From CAVVXN01 sp963772585 (GTDB lineage: Bacteria > Planctomycetota > PLA2 > JAEUHO01): a stretch of 64,000 bases of DNA. The stretch is taken from contig CAVYXV010000009.1 in NCBI GenBank assembly GCA_963772585.1, positions 496,001 to 560,000 on the forward strand, written 5' to 3'. The position numbers and the translations under genes were made by a program. The notes below the pieces were generated by a model, which saw nothing but the letters and a program-made list of their open reading frames with translations, ran no database searches and was not told where the DNA came from. Shown in pieces: positions 41,717 through 50,111 of the stretch (its first letter is position 1; the number at the start of each line of letters is the position of its first letter).

Positions 41717-42751
41717 TCAACCTCCGTTCGGCGGTCGTGCGGGCTCGCGGCGGGTCCCTCCGCCACCGCGAGGCGGGTCGGACGCCACGGCGTCGAAACG
41801 CGCGCCGATGAAGCGGACCGCCGTGCGGGCGATCCCGCCCAGCAGGACGAAGGACGTCTTGTGTCCGAAGGGCAGCAGCACGAGCGCCGGCCGGCGCAAG
41901 GCGTCCCAGAGCCGCAGACCGTAGCGCGTCGGGATGGACGTGTCCCGGCGGGCCACGAAGAGGAGCACCTCGGACGGGTCCACACGCGGCGCGAGCACGA
42001 TGGGGTCGGTCCGGAGAGCCGAGCGAAGACGGTCGCGTGCTGCCGTGAGGTCGCGGCCGGCCCAAGCGAGGCGCCGGCGGTACCCCGCGAACCGCTCCTC
42101 CTGCGTCTCGAAGAGCACGTCGGCGACCGGCCCTCCCGCCAGTACGAAGACGTGGGCGACGGGGCGGGGATCCGCCGCTGCCGCGCACGCGCCGATGACG
42201 GCCCCGGCGCTGACGCCGAAGGTCGCCACGCGACGCGGATCGACGTCCCCCTGGGTCAGCAGCCAGTCGAGCGCCTGGCGGCCCTGGAGGACGTAGCTTC
42301 GGAATTCGCCCTCGGCGTCCTCGACGGCCCGATCGGGGTCGAAGTCGTACTCCTTGCGCATGACGACGGCCGCGATCCAACCCTGGCGGGTGAAGGCCGA
42401 GGCGAACTCGTTCATGAGCAACGCGCTGTTCGCGAGCACGGGCGACATCACCACGAGCGGCCGGCGCCCGCCGGGCGGGGAGGGGCGGTGGACGAAGATC
42501 TCGATGGGATCCCCGGCGTGGGACAGGTCGCCGAGCGCCGCCGGGAGGCGGGAAGGCAGCAGCACGCGGGTGGTCGTCGCCCACCGCGTCCGGTGGACCG
42601 TCTTCTCCAGCAGCGTCCGGGGAACGGGGCCGGGCACCTCGTAGTAGCCGGGCGGCGGCGGCGCGGGAAGCGGGCCGGCGTCGGACGCGGGGGATGGCAG
42701 GGACGCGTGGCAGGCCGCGAGGGCCAGGGCGAGGAGCAGGAGGGGGCGCAC
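41717..42751 (-). CDS. Alpha/beta-hydrolase lipoprotein
   Basis: This encodes 344 residues from a GTG at 42751. The lipobox is LAAC (about residue 14). The hydrolase core starts at PLVVMSPVLANSALLMNEFASAF (about 100). The nucleophile elbow is FGVSAGAV (Ser near residue 181), the Asp is probably in VARRDTSIP and the His in FGHKTSF. The order matches serine esterases/peptidases. The substrate is unknown. A TAGCCT box lies six bases before the GTG, suggesting a leaderless mRNA, and overlaps the box of the divergent methylase gene. Confidence 0.78.
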   Translation of the reverse strand: MRPLLLLALALAACHASLPSPASDAGPLPAPPPPGYYEVPGPVPRTLLEKTVHRTRWATTTRVLLPSRLPAALGDLSHAGDPIEIFVHRPSPPGGRRPLVVMSPVLANSALLMNEFASAFTRQGWIAAVVMRKEYDFDPDRAVEDAEGEFRSYVLQGRQALDWLLTQGDVDPRRVATFGVSAGAVIGACAAAADPRPVAHVFVLAGGPVADVLFETQEERFAGYRRRLAWAGRDLTAARDRLRSALRTDPIVLAPRVDPSEVLLFVARRDTSIPTRYGLRLWDALRRPALVLLPFGHKTSFVLLGGIARTAVRFIGARFDAVASDPPRGGGGTRREPARPPNGG

Positions 42752-42756
42752 GCGGG

Positions 42757-42763
42757 TAGGCTA
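42757..42763. promoter_or_regulatory. Overlapping divergent -10 boxes (hydrolase / SpoU methylase)
   Basis: Plus strand TAGGCT (42757-42762) is 18 bases before the methylase ATG, which has a GAGGAGG site. Minus strand TAGCCT (42763-42758) ends six bases before the hydrolase GTG, which has no ribosome site. Confidence 0.45.
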
Positions 42764-42780
42764 CGGCCCGCGAGGAGGCG

Positions 42781-43365
42781 ATGGGCGTGCATTTCCGCCG
42801 CTACACCACCGAGGAACTGGTCGCGTCCCGGCCCGACGCCGCGACGCGAGAGGCGACGCAACTCCCGGTGACCGTCGTCCTCGACGACGTCCGTTCGGCG
42901 CACAACGTGGGGCTCGTGTTCCGTCTGGCGGACTGCGTGAACGTGGAGGCGCTCTGGCTCTGCGGGATCACGGCGTGGCCCGGCGTGACCGAGCGTGCGA
43001 CGAATCGCATCGCCAAGACGGGCGTCGGCGGCAGCCTGGACGTGGTGCCGTGGCGGCACCTACCCGACCCCATTGCCGATGTCCGCCGTCGGAAAGAGAA
43101 GGGCCACTCCGTGGTCGTGCTCGAGCAGGGCCAGGGCAGCGTTCCCTGGAAGGACGGACGCTACGCGCTTCCGCTGGTCCTGGTGCTGGGCCACGAGCGG
43201 GAGGGCGTGCGGGACGGGCTGCTCGATCTGGCCGACGAGGTGCTGGAGCTACCGGTGCGCGGCATCACGAACAGCCTGAACGTGGCCGTCACGGCCGGCG
43301 TGGTGCTCTACGAGATCCTCGAGCGCTGGCGGGCGGCCGGCGGCGGACGGGAGGACGGGCGTTGA
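42781..43365 (+). CDS. SpoU/TrmH-family RNA 2'-O-methyltransferase
   Basis: This encodes 194 residues from an ATG at 42781. It belongs to the SPOUT superfamily with a deep knot. Motif 1 is VLDDVRSAHNVGLVFRLAD (about 33-51, catalytic Asn/Arg region), motif 2 is LVLGHEREGV (about 135-144) and motif 3 is LPVRGITNSLNVAVTAGVVLYEI (about 158-180). The small size matches TrmH or TrmL-like tRNA methylases; the exact tRNA or rRNA target is not deducible. The stop overlaps the mqnB start (TGATG). Confidence 0.88.
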   Translation: MGVHFRRYTTEELVASRPDAATREATQLPVTVVLDDVRSAHNVGLVFRLADCVNVEALWLCGITAWPGVTERATNRIAKTGVGGSLDVVPWRHLPDPIADVRRRKEKGHSVVVLEQGQGSVPWKDGRYALPLVLVLGHEREGVRDGLLDLADEVLELPVRGITNSLNVAVTAGVVLYEILERWRAAGGGREDGR

Positions 43366-44018
43366 TGCTGCTGCTCGTGCCGACCCGCCTCGAGGCCGAG
43401 CGGCTGCTCGACGGTCCGGTCCCGGCGGACGAGCGTCCGATCGCATCCGGGGTCGGAGGCCGTGCGGTCCACGCGGCGCTGGTGGGCTTCGGGCCCTTCG
43501 CCGCCGGCGTTCTCGCCGCGCGGGCGTTCGGAACGGGCCCCGAGGGCCCCTGCGTGTTGGCGGGTCTCGCGGGGTCCTACGACGCGGAACGGCTTCCCGT
43601 CGGCGCGCTCTTCGAGGCGACGGAGGTGGGGATCGAGGACGCGGGCGCGGCGGGCTTCTCCCTGGTCGAGGGCACCCCTTCCCGGGCCGCGATCCGCGAT
43701 CGGATCGGTCTCGGGGGGCCCTGGGGCCGCGCGCACGGTCTGGTCTCGGGGGCGCTCCTCACCGTGGCCCGGGCGAGCGCCTCCCCGGAGGAGGCCGCAT
43801 CGCGTGGGGGGGCCCACGGAGCGCTGGCCGAGGACATGGAGGGGTTCCCGGTCGCCCTGGCGGCACGGCTCGCCAATCGCCCCCTGCGGATCCTCCGGGC
43901 GGTCTCCAACCTCGCCGGGCAGGGCGATCGATCCGCCTGGAGGATCGACGAACCGCTCCGACGGCTGGCGGGTCACCTGGGCCGGATCCGGCCCGGGACC
44001 GACGAAAGACGGCCCTGA
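43365..44018 (+). CDS. mqnB: Futalosine hydrolase
   Basis: This encodes 217 residues from an ATG at 43365, overlapping the previous stop by one base. It is a nucleoside-phosphorylase-fold hydrolase that releases hypoxanthine or adenine from futalosine or aminofutalosine in menaquinone synthesis. Diagnostic features are the LLLVPTRLEAERLL start, the GLAGSYDAERLPVGALFEAT loop, the EDMEGFPVALAAR motif (about 162-174) and the NLAGQGDRSAWRID motif near the C-terminus. It supports a futalosine role for the ubiA/ubiX/ubiD-like genes 29 kb away. MTA/SAH nucleosidase is the alternative but fits less well. Confidence 0.85.
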   Translation: MLLLVPTRLEAERLLDGPVPADERPIASGVGGRAVHAALVGFGPFAAGVLAARAFGTGPEGPCVLAGLAGSYDAERLPVGALFEATEVGIEDAGAAGFSLVEGTPSRAAIRDRIGLGGPWGRAHGLVSGALLTVARASASPEEAASRGGAHGALAEDMEGFPVALAARLANRPLRILRAVSNLAGQGDRSAWRIDEPLRRLAGHLGRIRPGTDERRP

Positions 44019-44040
44019 CCGGCGGGGGCCGGTCAGGGCC
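44011..44040 (+). terminator. Terminator hairpin at the mqnB stop
   Basis: A perfect 12-base stem (GGCCCTGACCGG / CCGGTCAGGGCC) with loop CGGGGG begins inside the last codons of mqnB and contains its TGA stop. It is followed by AGCGTTCTTCCC. Confidence 0.7.
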
Positions 44041-44203
44041 AGCGTTCTTCCCGAGGCAAGCGCAGGGGGGAGGAGGATTGCCGGAACCGGAAGGTCCGAC
44101 GTGCAGGAGGATCTCGGGAGAACGAGCCGGGTTGCCCCGACCTGCTCACACTTCGACAATCTATGGGGAACATCTGAAGCGGATCTTCGGAGAGGATGCC
44201 CCC

Positions 44204-45085
44204 GTGCGACCGATCCCCGTCCTCGCCTACCTGGCCGCGGCCCTCCTCGTGGGGGGCTGTGGCGGGGAGCCGGGGGCCGGGACGCCGGCTTCGGGGCCGA
44301 TCCGCGGCGAGTACTACGGCCAGGAGGTCTGGCTGACCTACTTCTCGCCCGCGCACGCCGCGTACGGGCGGCGGATGAACCGCACCCGCGCGCAGGCCCG
44401 GGCGCTGGCCGAGTCGCTTCGGGCCCGGGTGGCGTCGGGGGAGGACGTCGGCGAGATCGCCCGCGAGCACTCGAACGCCCCGGGCGCGGCCGCTCGAGGC
44501 TTCAGCGGGCGCCTTCCCGCGAACCCGGGGGCGCCGAGCGCCCGGGACCGGGCGATGGCGTCGGTGGAGGTCGGCGAGTTGACGCCCATCGTCGACTGGA
44601 TGGGGGGCATGTGGTTCGCCCGGCGGATCGACACGGGGAAGGCCCGCGAGCTCGAGGGCGTCCTGGACGTCGTGCGCCGGGAGCGGGCGAAGGCCCGCGC
44701 CATCGTGCTGCTCTACGAGGGGGCCTGGGTGCCGGACCCCTCGCTTCGGAGCACGCGGCCGAAGGAGCAGGCGATCGAGCTGGGCCGTCAGCTCCTCGAG
44801 CGCGCCGGGCGGGGCGAGGACTTCGCGACGCTGGCGCGCAAGTACTCCGACGACCCCGCGAGCCGGGCGCGCGGAGGGATGATCGCCGTCACGCACGGGA
44901 AGGACGACGAGAGCACGCCGTGGATCCACCGCTGGGAGACCTGGGTCCCTGACAGCGTGCTCCAGGCGATCTTCGAGACGCCCCCGAACACCGTGGTCCC
45001 GCACGTGGTGGTGAGCGAGCGTGGCGTCTTCGTGCTGAAGGTGGAGGATCGTCGCCGCCTCCCGCCCGGCGCCGACGATCAGTAG
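44204..45085 (+). CDS. Double parvulin-type peptidyl-prolyl isomerase lipoprotein
   Basis: This encodes 293 residues from a GTG at 44204 with GGAGAGG upstream. The lipobox is VGGC (about residue 19). Two rotamase/PpiC-like domains are visible: about 40-140 (ALAESLRARVASGEDVGEIAREHSNAPGAAARGFSGRL) and 185-285 (LGRQLLERAGRGEDFATLARKYSDDPASRARGGMIAV, ending VVVSERGVFVLKVED). The SurA/PrsA pattern of EDF..LA...S.DP..+.GG is best kept in the second. It likely assists folding of exported proteins. Its end overlaps the convergent deaminase gene by seven bases. Confidence 0.85.
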   Translation: MRPIPVLAYLAAALLVGGCGGEPGAGTPASGPIRGEYYGQEVWLTYFSPAHAAYGRRMNRTRAQARALAESLRARVASGEDVGEIAREHSNAPGAAARGFSGRLPANPGAPSARDRAMASVEVGELTPIVDWMGGMWFARRIDTGKARELEGVLDVVRRERAKARAIVLLYEGAWVPDPSLRSTRPKEQAIELGRQLLERAGRGEDFATLARKYSDDPASRARGGMIAVTHGKDDESTPWIHRWETWVPDSVLQAIFETPPNTVVPHVVVSERGVFVLKVEDRRRLPPGADDQ

Positions 45086-45546
45086 AGGGTGCCGCCGCCC
45101 TTCTTCCACGCGACGAGGACCGCCTCCGCTTCCTCCTTCGGGACCCTTTCCGTCCGAAGGCGCCGGCGCTCGGGCCTTCGCGCGATCTCCTCGTAGAGAT
45201 CGGCGTCGGCGAAGCCGATGGCCGCCGCCGCGGTCCGGTCGGCGGCGTAGACGACGCGCGCGATCCCCGCCCAGTAGATGGCGCCGAGGCACATCGGACA
45301 CGGCTCGGAGGAGGCGTAGATCGTCGCGCCCGAGAGGTCGTGCGTTCCCAGCGCACGGCAGGCGTTGCGGATCGCCCGGACCTCGGCGTGGGCAGTGGGA
45401 TCGTGCGTCGCGAGAACCCGGTTGCGGCCGCGGCCGAGGATCCCTCCCTCCCGGGCGACCACGGCGCCGAACGGGCCCCCGTCGCCGTCGTGGAGGGCCT
45501 CGCGGGCGAGGCCGATCGCCAGATCCAGGAAGGCGCTGTCGTCCAT
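45079..45546 (-). CDS. guaD: Guanine deaminase (cytidine-deaminase fold)
   Basis: This encodes 155 residues from an ATG at 45546. The zinc site is HAEVRAIRNACRALG (His/Glu, about 53-55) and PCPMCLGAIYWAG (two Cys, about 83-86). TAHAEV, GTHDLSGATIYASSEPCPMC, VVYAADRTAAAAIGFADADLYEEI and the C-terminal WKKGGGTLY strongly resemble the Bacillus-type guanine deaminase rather than TadA. It converts guanine to xanthine. No purine catabolism neighbours are present. Confidence 0.88.
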   Translation of the reverse strand: MDDSAFLDLAIGLAREALHDGDGGPFGAVVAREGGILGRGRNRVLATHDPTAHAEVRAIRNACRALGTHDLSGATIYASSEPCPMCLGAIYWAGIARVVYAADRTAAAAIGFADADLYEEIARRPERRRLRTERVPKEEAEAVLVAWKKGGGTLY

Positions 45547-45629
45547 GCGCGCGCTCTACCCCGCGGCGCGCCCCGCGTCGAGTCCCTTTTCCGGCCGCGC
45601 CCCCGGCTACCATCCGGGGGGAGGCCCCG

Positions 45630-46802
45630 ATGGAGAGCACGTTCGAGCCGACGACCGAGGAGCGCGAGGAGGCGGTCGCCACGCGCCGCGACCTGCACCG
45701 CCACCCGGAGATCCAGTATCGGGAGACGCGCACCGCGGGCGTCGTCCGCGAACGGCTCGGCGCTCTCGGATACGAGGCGCGCGCGGGCGTGGGCGGCACC
45801 GGCGTGGTCGCTCTCCTGGAGGGGAACGCCCCGGGTCCGTGCGTCCTCCTCCGAGCCGACATGGACGCGCTGCCGATCCAGGAGGCGAACGACGTCCCGT
45901 ACCGGTCCACCCACGACGGCGTGATGCACGCCTGCGGGCACGACTGCCACGTCGCCGCCCTGCTCGGTGCGGCGCGCGTCCTGAAGCGGATTCCCGGACC
46001 GGCGCGCGGGCGGATCAAGCTGATCTTCCAGCCGGCCGAGGAGGGCGGCAACGGCGCGGCGGCGATGATCCGGGACGGCGTCCTGGAGCACCCGACGGTG
46101 GACGCGGCGTTCGGCCTCCACGTGTGGAACCACCTCGACGTGGGCCGCGTGGCCGTGACGGCCGGGCCGTTCATGGGCGCGGTGGGTCGGTTCACGGTCC
46201 TCGTGCGCGGCAAGGGCGGTCACGGCGCGATCCCCCACGAGAGCCGCGACCCGGTGCTGGCGGCGTCCCACGTCGTGACGGCGCTCCAGCAGATCGTCTC
46301 CCGCAACGTCGACCCCCTCGAAGGGGCCGTGGTCACCGTCGGGCGCATCCAGGGGGGGAGCGCCTTCAACGTGATCCCCGAGGAGGTCGAGCTCGAGGGC
46401 ACGCTGCGCTGCTTCGACCCGGGCCTGTGGGAAGCGCTGCCCGGTCACATCGAGCGCGTCGCGATGCACACCGCCGAAGCTCACGGGTGCCGGGCCGAGG
46501 TCGAGGTGGAGCCCCTGATGCGCGCGACGATCAACACGCCGGAGATGGCGGATCTCGTGCGCGAGGTCGCCGGCGAGGTCGTGGGGAAGGAGAACGTGGT
46601 CACGCTCCAAACGCTCACCAGCGAGGACTTCTCCGAGTACCTCCACCGCGTCCCGGGGTGTTTCTTCTTCGTGGGTTCCCGCAACCGGGAGCGGGGGCTC
46701 GTGCACTCGCACCACTCCCCGAACTTCGACGTGGACGAGGACGCGCTTCCGATCGCCGTGGAGATGCTGACGAGGGTCGCCCACCGGCGGCTCTCGCAGT
46801 GA
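45630..46802 (+). CDS. M20D-family amidohydrolase (N-acyl-amino-acid hydrolase type)
   Basis: This encodes 390 residues from an ATG at 45630, with GGGGGAGG upstream and TACCAT at 45608-45613 as a -10 candidate. Metal-binding motifs are DLHRHPEIQYRE, ADMDALPIQE, MHACGHDCHVAALLGAA, FQPAEEGGNGA and the C-terminal TSEDFSEYL with HHSPNFDVDE. The dimerisation domain has GGHGAIPHESRDPV. Members hydrolyse N-acetyl or other N-acyl amino acids, or amidated auxin-like substrates. The exact substrate is unknown. It is followed 22 bases later by the AAA gene. Confidence 0.9.
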   Translation: MESTFEPTTEEREEAVATRRDLHRHPEIQYRETRTAGVVRERLGALGYEARAGVGGTGVVALLEGNAPGPCVLLRADMDALPIQEANDVPYRSTHDGVMHACGHDCHVAALLGAARVLKRIPGPARGRIKLIFQPAEEGGNGAAAMIRDGVLEHPTVDAAFGLHVWNHLDVGRVAVTAGPFMGAVGRFTVLVRGKGGHGAIPHESRDPVLAASHVVTALQQIVSRNVDPLEGAVVTVGRIQGGSAFNVIPEEVELEGTLRCFDPGLWEALPGHIERVAMHTAEAHGCRAEVEVEPLMRATINTPEMADLVREVAGEVVGKENVVTLQTLTSEDFSEYLHRVPGCFFFVGSRNRERGLVHSHHSPNFDVDEDALPIAVEMLTRVAHRRLSQ

Positions 46803-46824
46803 GCGGAGGAGAGGAGACGAGCCG

Positions 46825-48306
46825 GTGGACGCCCTTCGTGAGATGGAGCTCCTGATCCGGTCGCGGCACCGGCTCATCGTCGTCGAGACCTGGGAGGAGG
46901 GGCGGCTCGAAGCCGCGCTCCGGGAGATCGCCCGGCGCGTGGATCTACCTCTCCACGTGTGGACGGTGACGGAGGGCCTGCGGCGCGACGGCTCCGAGAA
47001 CCGCTTCTACGACAGCCAGGATCCGGCGAAGGCCCTGGAGAGCCTGCGCAGCACGCGTCCCGAGGCCATCTGGCTGTTCGAGGATCTCTCCCAGAGCCTG
47101 CGACGTCCGGAGATCGTGCGGCAGCTCCGGGATCTCGCGCGTCCGGGAGGCGATCGCCGGAGCACCCTCGTGATCTCGGGACCCGAGGTGACGGTGCCCC
47201 TGGAGCTCGAGAAGTCCGTCGTGCACTTCGACCTGGGACCGCCCGACGAGGTCGAGCTGAGGAGACTCGTGCACCGCGTCGTCCGCGATCTGGGCGCGCG
47301 GGCGCCGGTGCGGGTGGAGCTCACGAAAGAGGACTACGACCGCCTCGTGGACGGCATGCGCGGCATGACCCTCGGGGAAGCCGAGCGGGCGATCGCGCGG
47401 GCCGTCGTGGAGGATCGGGCCCTGACGGCGGCCGACGTGGAGGAGGTGCGCCGGCTGAAACGCGAGGCGCTCCACGAGCAGGGGGTGCTCGACTACCTGC
47501 CCACGAGACCCGAGGACGGGGAGATCGGCGGCCTCGAGGGCTTTCGCCGCTGGCTCGACAAGCGCTCGGGCGCCTTCACGAAGGAGGCGAGGACCTTCGG
47601 CCTCCCGCCGCCGAAGGGCGTGGTCCTGTTGGGCGTCCAGGGTTGCGGCAAGACCATGGCCGCGCGCTGCGTGGCCGCCCGGTGGGACCTGCCGCTCTTC
47701 CAGCTCGAGCCGGGCCGACTGTTCGACAAGTACGTCGGCGAGTCGGAGAAGAACCTCGACCGCGCGCTCCGTCTGGCGGAGCACCTGGCCCCGGCCGTGC
47801 TCCTCGTGGACGAGGTCGAGAAGGGCTTCTCGGCCGCGGGGAGCGCCTCGCTCGACGGCGGGCTGTCGCGGCGCCTCCTGGGGCGGCTCCTCGGCTGGCT
47901 GCAGGACCGCGACGCGCCCGTCTTCGTCGTCGCGACGTGCAACGACGTCCACGAGCTCCCGCCGGAGATGCTTCGCAAGGGCCGTTTCGACGAGGTCTTC
48001 TTCGTAGACCTCCCGACCCCGGACGAACGCAAGGACATCTTCGCCATCCACCTCACCCGCCGGGATCGCGACCCGACCGCCTTCGACCTGGACCGGCTCG
48101 CCGCCGCCGCCGAGGGTTTCAGCGGCGCGGAGATCGAGCAGGCGGTGGTCGCGGGGATGTACACGGCGTTTGCCGACTCCGGCAAGCTCGACACGGAGGG
48201 GCTGCTCGCCGAGGTCCGGGGGACCCGGCCGCTCTCGGTGCTCCGGAGGGAGTCGATCGAGGCCCTCCGCGCCTGGGCGCGGGAGAGGACGGTCCCGGCG
48301 CGATGA
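46825..48306 (+). CDS. Ycf46-like AAA ATPase
   Basis: This encodes 493 residues from a GTG at 46825. The N-terminal half (1-200) is a degenerate nucleotide-binding-like domain, as in the Ycf46 group (RHRLIVVETWEE, WLFEDLSQSL, LVISGPEVTVPLELEKSV). The C-terminal AAA domain has Walker A GVQGCGKT (Lys276), LFDKYVGESEKNL, Walker B VLLVDEVEKGF, sensor VATCND and the arginine finger in LRKGRFDEVFFVDLP. Ycf46-type proteins are implicated in stress or carbon-related regulation; the mechanism is uncertain. Its stop overlaps the dehydrogenase start (ATGA). Confidence 0.88.
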   Translation: MDALREMELLIRSRHRLIVVETWEEGRLEAALREIARRVDLPLHVWTVTEGLRRDGSENRFYDSQDPAKALESLRSTRPEAIWLFEDLSQSLRRPEIVRQLRDLARPGGDRRSTLVISGPEVTVPLELEKSVVHFDLGPPDEVELRRLVHRVVRDLGARAPVRVELTKEDYDRLVDGMRGMTLGEAERAIARAVVEDRALTAADVEEVRRLKREALHEQGVLDYLPTRPEDGEIGGLEGFRRWLDKRSGAFTKEARTFGLPPPKGVVLLGVQGCGKTMAARCVAARWDLPLFQLEPGRLFDKYVGESEKNLDRALRLAEHLAPAVLLVDEVEKGFSAAGSASLDGGLSRRLLGRLLGWLQDRDAPVFVVATCNDVHELPPEMLRKGRFDEVFFVDLPTPDERKDIFAIHLTRRDRDPTAFDLDRLAAAAEGFSGAEIEQAVVAGMYTAFADSGKLDTEGLLAEVRGTRPLSVLRRESIEALRAWARERTVPAR

Positions 48307-49286
48307 GGGCGCCGCTCCGCGTCTGGCTCCGCGGACCGCTCGCCCCCGCGTTCGAGGCCGCGCTCCGCCGTGCGCTCGCCCCGACCGTGGTGCTGGTCGC
48401 CTCGCCGACCCGCCCCGACCCTCCCGACTACCAGGTTCTCGTCGGGGGGCGCCCGTCGGCCGAGGACCTCGACCGGCCGCCCCGCCTCGCGACCGTCGTG
48501 ATCCCGTTCGCGGGCCTGCCTCCGGCCACCCGGACCCTGCTTCTCGACCGGCCTCACCTCGCGTGCTTCAACCTGCACCACAACGCCCCCGCGACGGCGG
48601 AGCTGGCCATCGGGCTCCTCCTCGCCGCCGCGCGCCGGATCGTGCCGTTCGACCGATCCCTCCGCCGGGGCGACTGGCGGCCGCGCTACGGGCCCGACCG
48701 GGGCGTCCTGCTGGAGGGAGAGCCGGGGGTCGTCGTGGGATGGGGCGCCATCGGGCGTCGCGTCGGACGGGCCCTCGCCGGGCTCGGGATGCGGGTCGTG
48801 GGGGTTCGCCGCGACCCCCGGGCGACGGAGGCGGGGAGCGACCCGCCGGTGGTCGGCGTCGATCGCCTGGACGCCGTCCTCGAAGGCGCCCGGGCCGTCG
48901 TCCTGGCCCTGCCGCTGACCGACGAGACGCGCGGGCTGATCGACCGGCGGCGCCTCGCCCTCCCGGGACCCGGCGCCGTGCTGGTGAACGTCTCGCGCGC
49001 CGAGATCGTCGTCGAGGAGAGCCTGTACGAGGCTCTGGCCGAGGGAACGCTCGGGGCCGCGGGGCTCGACGTCTGGTGGCGCTACCCGGCGGACGAGGCG
49101 GCGCGGGCGAATACGCCGCCCTCCGCGCATCCCTTCCACACCCTCGACAACGCCGTCCTCAGTCCGCACCGTGGAGGGCTCGCCGACCGCACGGAACGGC
49201 GGCGGGGCGTAGAGCTGGGCGCGTTGCTGAACCGCCTGGGGCAGGGCGACATCCCGCGGCGCGTGGATCCGGCGATGGGATACTGA
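48303..49286 (+). CDS. D-isomer-specific 2-hydroxyacid dehydrogenase
   Basis: This encodes 327 residues from an ATG at 48303. The NAD site is VVVGWGAIGRRVGRAL, with an Arg at the end of the next strand (GVRRDP) hinting at NADP. The catalytic Arg is in VNVSRAEIVVEE and the His in LSPHRGG. The usual FExEP segment is GLDVWWRYPADE, a variant seen in a distinct subgroup, so the Glu base is unclear. The substrate is unknown. It is coupled to the upstream AAA gene. Confidence 0.88.
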   Translation: MRAPLRVWLRGPLAPAFEAALRRALAPTVVLVASPTRPDPPDYQVLVGGRPSAEDLDRPPRLATVVIPFAGLPPATRTLLLDRPHLACFNLHHNAPATAELAIGLLLAAARRIVPFDRSLRRGDWRPRYGPDRGVLLEGEPGVVVGWGAIGRRVGRALAGLGMRVVGVRRDPRATEAGSDPPVVGVDRLDAVLEGARAVVLALPLTDETRGLIDRRRLALPGPGAVLVNVSRAEIVVEESLYEALAEGTLGAAGLDVWWRYPADEAARANTPPSAHPFHTLDNAVLSPHRGGLADRTERRRGVELGALLNRLGQGDIPRRVDPAMGY

Positions 49287-49295
49287 ACCGTCCTC

Positions 49296-50059
49296 ATGGA
49301 GGTCTACGAACTTCCCTACCAACTCGTGGACGCCCTCGGCGGCGTGTCGTCCGTCGGCGTGATCACCGGCGCCGGCATCTCGGCGGAGTCGGGCATCCCG
49401 ACCTATCGAGGAGTGGGCGGGATCTACGACGACCCGGTGGAGGGACACCGAACCGTGGAGGCGCTCTCGGGCTCCACGCTCGGCGTCGATCCCGATCGGA
49501 CGTGGAGGGCCGTCGCCGCGCTCGCCCGCGCCAGCGTGAACGCCGAGCCGAACGCCGCCCACCGGGCGATCGCCCGGCTCGAAATGCTGGTCGAGTCCTT
49601 CGTGCTCCTCACCCAGAACGTGGACGGCCTCCACCGCCGCGCGGGGAGTCGGAACGTGATCGACATCCACGGCGACGTGCTCGCGACGCGCTGCATGCGC
49701 TGCGATGCTCGTGGACGGATGGACCCGGAGGAGGTGGTGGCGATCAACCGGACGCCGCGGTGTCCCTGCGGGGGGATCTCCGGCCTGACGCCGTGCTCTT
49801 CGGCGAGATGCTTCCCCCGGAGAAGGTCCTCCGGATGCAGCAGGCCTTCTACCGGATGCCCCCCGACCTCGTGCTCGTCGTGGGGACGTCCGCGCAGTTC
49901 CCCTACGTGTCGGATCCCGTCCTCGTCGCCGCCCGGTTCGGACGGCTGACCATCGAGGTGAACCCCATGCCGACCGGGATCTCGAGCGCCGTCGCCTACA
50001 GCCTGCGGGGGCGCGCGGGGGACCTCGTCCCGCAGATCGTGGACGTCCTCGCCGAGTGA
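49296..50059 (+). pseudogene. NAD-dependent protein deacetylase (sirtuin), frameshifted
   Basis: From the ATG at 49296 the frame shows GAGISAESGIPTYRG (25-39), TQNVDGLH (106-113), catalytic His125 in IDIHGD and zinc cysteines 133, 136, 156 and 158. It then leaves the family at a run of six G (49770-49775). One more G would restore GGDLRPDAVLFGEMLP and continue in frame to the TGA at 50059 (VVGTSAQFPYVSDP, then VAYSLRGRAGDLVPQ). The gene is otherwise complete at about 255 residues. Either the sequence is missing a base or the gene is recently broken. Sirtuins deacylate protein lysines using NAD. It lies nine bases after the dehydrogenase stop. Confidence 0.85.
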
Positions 50060-50111
50060 ACTGGAACGCGGGGCAGCCCTTCGTAGAGTAGCCCTCCCGG
50101 AGGAACCCGCG

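Noticed and set aside
44011..44040. Inverted repeat as an operator or attachment site
   Set aside because: It starts in the mqnB coding end, is a perfect GC stem with a six-base loop and fits a terminator.
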